From the NCBI RefSeq assembly GCF_043290135.1, contig NC_134700.1, positions 157,558,053-157,622,052 of the forward strand: 64,000 bases of DNA, in the 5' to 3' direction. The number at the start of each line of letters is the position of its first letter. Within the stretch, counting starts at the first letter, position 1. Under the pieces are notes generated by a model. It made no database searches, had not been told where the DNA came from, and was given only the letters and a program-made list of their open reading frames with translations. The stretch comes from Rhipicephalus microplus (Eukaryota; Arthropoda; Arachnida; Ixodida; Ixodidae). This document shows positions 59,220 through 64,000 of this stretch, one piece after another. Position numbers and translations under genes: made by a program.

Positions 59220-60178
59220 GCCATTTGCGAGCGTTGCCAACAAGACTACATGCTACACTCATGATGCGCTCGCAGCCGTTTCGCTTGCTTCACATGTACC
59301 AAATTTGATAGTGTGCGGCGTCACTGGATGACGAAGTTATGTGACTGGTCGAAACATGATAATCATGAGATGCGTGTCATGTAAGAACATGACTGCATGC
59401 CACACTCAAGGCAATACATTTCGACGTGACGCGGTGCACGTGCTCACCGGCGTTCATTTCGTCGTGTCACGCCAGCGTTGTCACGCCAGGCGCCATTCAT
59501 GCCATATACTTGCAGGCGCGTGCCGCGATGCGTTTCTTTGACGCATGCGTGTTTTAAAGCGTCCGGCTTCTCTCCGTCACGAAAAAAGGGAGACGCAGTA
59601 TCGTCTGAATAACGCATCGGCGCGAAATGCAGCATGTCGCATTTCTCGCCGGTTGCCGTCGGGCCGTGTCGATAGACTCTGGTCGCGCCGGTCACGCATG
59701 GCGTCGACTATACAGTGCTCGCGTTTTGCTAACGTAGCGTCGCTGTGCCCAGCGTGCGCGCGCGTCAACGCTACATTAGAGTATATTGGGACCTTCGTGA
59801 TGCGCTTGCGGCTGTTTTGATAGCTTCATATGTAACATATTTGGTTATACGTGACGTCAATGGATGGCGAAATATGAGTGGTGCAAACATGATAATCCTG
59901 ACACGCGTGTCATGTAAGAACATGGCAACATACCACGCTCATAGCGTACTCGTGGGCGTTTCGCTAGCTCCACATATATAAATTAGGTATCATGTGACGT
60001 GAATACATGACGAAGGTAAACGACACATCTAAACATGATAACCATGACACGTAAGTCATGTACGACATCATTTACCTCCACCCCGTAACGTTGTGCTGAT
60101 TTTAAAGTAACATATATCAACCTTTCATATTCGTGCTTCGCATATGATCGATTCCCACTGTACGTGAGATCACCAATT
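59220..60178 (-). repeat. 147-bp repeat family, reverse-orientation copy
   Basis: AACATGATAATCATG, AACATGATAATCCTG and AACATGATAACCATG occur at 59353, 59886 and 60032, the last two 146 bp apart. A GC-rich module (59410-59770) lies between, and the leader (TTGTGCTGATTTTAAAGT, CGTGCTTCGCATATGATCGA) closes the copy at about 60165. Confidence 0.75.
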
Positions 60179-60721
60179 TTTTTTGTGCTTTTTGGCTGCT
60201 ATGTCGAAGCGTCCACGGTCCCTTTGGAGAAACTATTTTAGCATTTTTTTTCTGCGTATGGTGCCACAATGTCTACGGCTCCACGCAGGAGCCTTTCTTT
60301 TCGTATTTTTTGGCTGCTATGTCACACCCTCTGCGGTTCTTTTACAGAAATTCTTTTGATGCTTTTTTCTGCGTACCGCGCCGCAGCGTCCACGGCCTTG
60401 CGGCAGGAGCCTTCTTTTTTGTATTTTTGGCTGCGATGTCACAGCGCCCATGGTTTTTTCGCAGCAACTCTTCTGGCGTTTTTTTTCTGCATACTGTGCC
60501 GCCGCGCCTATGGCTTCTCGGCAGGAGCTTTTCATTTTGTATTTTTTGGCTCCTATGTCGCAGTGTCCACGGTTCCCTCACAGAAACTATTTTAGCGCTT
60601 TTTTTCTGCGTACCGTGTCCCAGCGTCCACGACTTCTCGGCAGGAGCCTTTTTTTATTATTTTTTCGCCATATCACAGCGTCCGCGGTTCTTTCGCAGAA
60701 AGTCTTCTGGCGCTTTCTTTT

Positions 60722-62288
60722 GGACAGGCCTACGAAAGGGGAGCTTATTGCCTCACGGCGGTCACGATTCGCCAGACAGCCTGCCGTACCCTTGATGGAG
60801 CAGAATGCAAGTGCAACACCCGGTCCAAGCACTGCCAGAACGCGCTAGCGTGTTCCAGCCCGTGTAAGTAGGGTACCAACAGAGAGACAGTTCACAACAT
60901 TGAAGCCAGAGTGTCCAACACGATGCGCCTCATCAGGCGCATTACCAATAAACACAAAGGCATGAAAGGGGCTAGCATGGTCCGTTTGATCCAATGTAAG
61001 TCACATCACTTATACGCCGGTATACCACTGATGATTCACTGCGAAAAAGTGAAAACTCAACAGCCTAATTAGGAAAATGTAAAACACACGCTAGGTTTGA
61101 CTCAAAATACCAGCACTGAGCTCCTCCTTCAACTTGGTTTACACACTACCCTTGAGCAACTTATTGAAGCGCAATAAATCTCCCAATTCGAGCGATTAGC
61201 CAAGACTAAGCCAGGCCGCCAGATTGTATGTAATCTCGGTATTTTTTACCACACTCAACGTGGAAACAAACACGGCATACCATGCACTATCGGTGCTAAG
61301 CTCACAGTACCACCCATTCCAAGAAACATGCACCGTGAACACAACAAGGGCAGACGTGTCAATAGAGCCAGAGCCATGTCAAAGATGTTTGGGCGCAACC
61401 ATGAGGCAGTCTTTGTCAACGCAGCACGCTACCAGGAACGTCACCGCTTCGTGGCTGCTGTCGTAGACCACACACAACAATGCAAAAGCAGCGCGTCAAT
61501 TATCACATGGAACGTAGAAACAGCAGAGGAAGTGGCTATCGCGATGGCCATAGCCCACACTAATGCCTCATGCGTAATCAGCGACTCGCAGACAGCCGTT
61601 CGAAACTACACCAGCGGCAGAATCTCCCCCGAGGCATTGCGGATTCTTAGTACAGGCAAAATTCACGAGGCGGACGAATACGTGCACATCTTGTGGTTCT
61701 CTGCCCACACACCACCAGGTAACACGGAGGACAGTCCGAATGAAGTGGCGCATAACGTGGCTCGAGGTCTTGCGTTCTGAGTCACTTCAGACGAAGCGGC
61801 CACCCAAACGGACCTTTCTGCGCCGGTGTGGGAATGGGACGATCGGCTCACTAAATTTAATGACATAATTCAACAATATCGATTGCAAAGGCGGGAGTAC
61901 CCTCCGCCTCGACCGAAACTAAATCAGGCCCAGTCCGTTCAGTGGCGACAGCTACAAACACGCACATACACGAACCCTGTCATCATGCACCATATATATC
62001 CCGACGTCTATAGTTCTAATCTATGCCAGTATTGTACCACCAGAGCCACTCTTGACCATACCCTATGGGAATGTCCAGCATTAGTCAGAAATTCTGGGGT
62101 CGCGGCCTCCAATGAAGACCTTCGGGCGTGTTGGCGGACTGCGCTGATCAGTTTGGGCCTGGACAAACAACTTTGGGCGATCCAGCAGGCCAAGGAAGCT
62201 GCCGGAATACATGGTCTCTCCGTTGACCCCTAGGTGGGAGCCCATCCCAGCAATCTGCCGTAAATTAATAAAGTCTGCATCTCTATCT
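60722..62288 (+). mobile_element. LINE 3' fragment inside the satellite
   Basis: 5'-truncated plus-strand LINE: end of the reverse transcriptase (VSNTMRLIRRITNKHKG, TSTELLLQLGLHTTLEQLIE), RNase H (ETAEEVAIAMAIAHTN, ISDSQTAVRNYTSGR) and C-terminal Cys motif (CQYCTTRATLDHTLWEC). TAATAAAGTCTGCATCTCTA is its 3' end. Frames are broken. Short flanking repeat CTTTCTTTT at 60713-60721 and 62289-62297. Different family from the LINE at 52.5 kb. Confidence 0.88.
61826..62233 (+). pseudogene. LINE ORF2 C-terminus (zinc-like tail)
   Basis: Open for 135 codons: KLNQAQSVQWRQLQTRTYTN, then CQYCTTRATLDHTLWECPAL and the terminal SLGLDKQLWAIQQAKEAA. Upstream RNase H (61328-61780) is in a different frame, with a stop at 61778. 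Confidence 0.8.
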
Positions 62289-63095
62289 CTTTCTTTTTGC
62301 GTACCGTGTTGCAGAGTCTACGGCTTTTCAGCTGGAGCCTTTTTTCGTATTTTTTGGCTGCTATGTCGCAGTGTCCACGGTTCATTCGTGAAAACTTTTT
62401 TAGCCATTTTTTCTTGCATACCGTGCCGCAGAGTGTACGGCTTCTCGGCACGAGCCTTTTCCCGTGTTTTTGGCTGCTATGTCGCAGTGTCCGTGGTTTT
62501 TTCACAGGAACTCTTTTGACGCTTTTTTCTGCATACTGTGCCGCAGCGCCTACGGCTTCTCGGCAGGACCTTTTCATTTCGTATTTTTTGGCTGCTATGT
62601 CGCAGCGTCCACGGATTCTTCACAAAAACTATTTTAGCGCTTTTTTTCTGAGTACCGTGCCCCAGCGTCTACGGCTTCTCGGCAGGAGCCTTTTTTTCGT
62701 ATTTTTTCGCCATGTCGCAGCGTCCGCGGTTCTTTCACAGAAACTCTTTTGACGCTTTTTTTCTGCGTACCGTGCCGCAGCATCTACGGCTTCTCGGCAG
62801 GAGCCTTTTTTCATATTTTTTGGATGCTATGTGGCAGCGTCCATGGTTCCTTCACAGACACTATTTTGGCGCTTTTTTGTGCCTACCGTGCCGCAGTGGC
62901 TACGGCTTCTCGGCAGGCACCTCTTTCTCGTATTTTTGACCATGTCGCAGCGTCCACAGTTTCTTCGCAGAACCTCAATTAGCGCTTTTTTCCGCTTACC
63001 ATGCCGCAGCGTCGACGGCTTCTCTAAAAGAGATTCTTCCGATTTTTTCGGGATCTATGTCGCAGTGTCATCGGTTCCTTCGCCGGGCTTTTTAC

Positions 63096-63463
63096 CAGTT
63101 TTATTTTCGGATACTATTCCTAATCGAAATTCCATGTGGACCTATATAAAAATTCATATATGGGTATAATAAAAATTAGGCAGATATGCATATATAACGC
63201 ATCTATTTCCATATCTGCCAAATTTTTATTACCCATATATGGGCTCTCATATAAGGCCGTATATGTCCATATGCCAGCTTTTATATACCCACACATGGAT
63301 CAATATTGTCACGGGGTCGTGACGTGTCCTAAGACAGGAGACATTGCGTTGGAATTTAACTGTTTATTTGGGCGAACCTGTGCCCGGTAAACGGAAAGTC
63401 TGATTACAGTAGCAGCCTTGGACTGATAGCGGCGAACGGAGCATCGGCTGTCGATCAACTACT
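63096..63463. other. Unassigned, ATATATGGG-rich
   Basis: Short palindromic motifs CCATATATGGGC, ACATGGATC and CATATATGGGTAT. No gene or known repeat. Confidence 0.4.
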
Positions 63464-63476
63464 GACAAGCGGCGAA

Positions 63477-63678
63477 TGATTGATTGATTGATTGATTGAT
63501 TGATAAGTGGGGTTTAACGTCCCAAAGCCACTATATGATTATGAGAGACGCCGTAGTGGAGGGCTCCGGAAATTTAGACCACATGGGGTTCTTTAACGTG
63601 CACCCAAATCTGAGCACACGGGCCTACAACATTTCCGCCTCCTTCGGAAATGCAGCCGCCGCAGCCGGGATCCGAACC
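63477..63678 (-). mobile_element. Ruka-type SINE, 5'-truncated, young
   Basis: Minus-strand copy with an extended GATT tail. Perfect 13-bp target duplication GACAAGCGGCGAA at 63464-63476 and 63679-63691. Truncated within box B. Confidence 0.95.
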
Positions 63679-63691
63679 GACAAGCGGCGAA

Positions 63692-64000
63692 GTGCGTCGG
63701 CATTTATACTCTTGCCATCGAATGTTCTAGCGTTATCGCTGGCGGTGGCATAGGTTCCAGAATAATCTGTACAGTTCGCAGAGTGGGCGTGGTCGAAATG
63801 ATCTCGAAGCTTCTCGAAAACTGCACGTGCGTTTTGCGCTGTTTGCGCTGAGAATCGTGTAATGTTTTAGGGCAATAACAAAACTTGAGAAATGGAACGT
63901 GGCATTGCCCCCCTCTGAAAAAGGCATCGTCCCAATGCTTTAACTAAAGATGAAGGTACAACAATAATGCAAGAAAGTAAAATGAATAAATTACGATACA
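63692..64000. other. Right edge, nothing recognised
   Basis: No exon or repeat identified. Confidence 0.4.

Larger units (their letters stand above)
60180..63095. repeat. Satellite of about 116-bp units, split by a LINE
   Basis: Eleven units by the anchor GCGTACCGTG or its variants at 60254, 60371, 60489, 60608, 62299, 62416, 62531, 62650, 62765, 62881 and 62994. Each has CTTCTCGGCAGGAGCCTTTT and TGGCTGCTATGTCGCAGCGT. Spacing is 113-119. Long frames on both strands come from a period near 39 codons. Confidence 0.92.

Noticed and set aside
60310..60795. 161-codon frame and similar ones around 62.3-63.1 kb
   Set aside because: Arise from the 116-bp satellite; open on both strands and interrupted when the period changes.

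Overview
This is eukaryotic nuclear DNA, most likely from a hard (ixodid) tick. The main clues are about a dozen copies of a roughly 240-bp tRNA-derived SINE of the type known in ticks as Ruka, short coding exons separated by kilobase introns, tick-type LINEs, and long GATA, CA and AT microsatellites. I cannot name the species from the sequence alone.

The host gene is one ABC transporter of subfamily A (ABCA3-like), read right to left. Fourteen exons with matching intron phases run from an ATG at 43535 to about 2793. They encode roughly 870 residues: N-terminus, TM1, the large extracellular loop, the rest of transmembrane domain 1, and nucleotide-binding domain 1 (NBD1). The second half (TMD2 and NBD2) should lie to the left of base 1. 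NBD1 has an unusual signature and H-switch, and one intron uses a GC-AG donor.

The introns are full of mobile DNA. Intron 3 (24027-36949) holds a young Ty3/Gypsy element (28819-34290, two 135-bp LTRs differing at one base, pol broken twice), two TIR elements (26.8-27.7 kb and 27.8-28.4 kb) and a SINE. Introns 4 and 5 hold SINEs, a probable solo LTR, a perfect 20-bp hairpin, and a repeat family built of 147-bp units that ends in a GATA array next to exon 5. Smaller repeats fill the rest.

To the right of the transporter, 48531-59138 is the most striking structure: a P-element-family DNA transposon with about 31-bp terminal inverted repeats and an 8-bp target duplication (GCTTCAGT). Its THAP-domain transposase is split over two exons (58557-58709 and 49751-52403). 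A full-length, apparently intact LINE (52538-58245, two ORFs, 10-bp target duplication) sits in the intron between them. A SINE with its own 12-bp duplication sits in the 3' part. The transposon's 5' end, including part of exon 1, is tandemly duplicated with a 218-bp period. The transposase has a one-base frameshift near 51257.

The last 5 kb hold another copy of the 147-bp repeat family in reverse orientation, a satellite of about 116-bp units split by a 5'-truncated LINE (60722-62288), and a SINE with a perfect 13-bp duplication. No rRNA, functional tRNA, CRISPR array or bacterial gene was seen.
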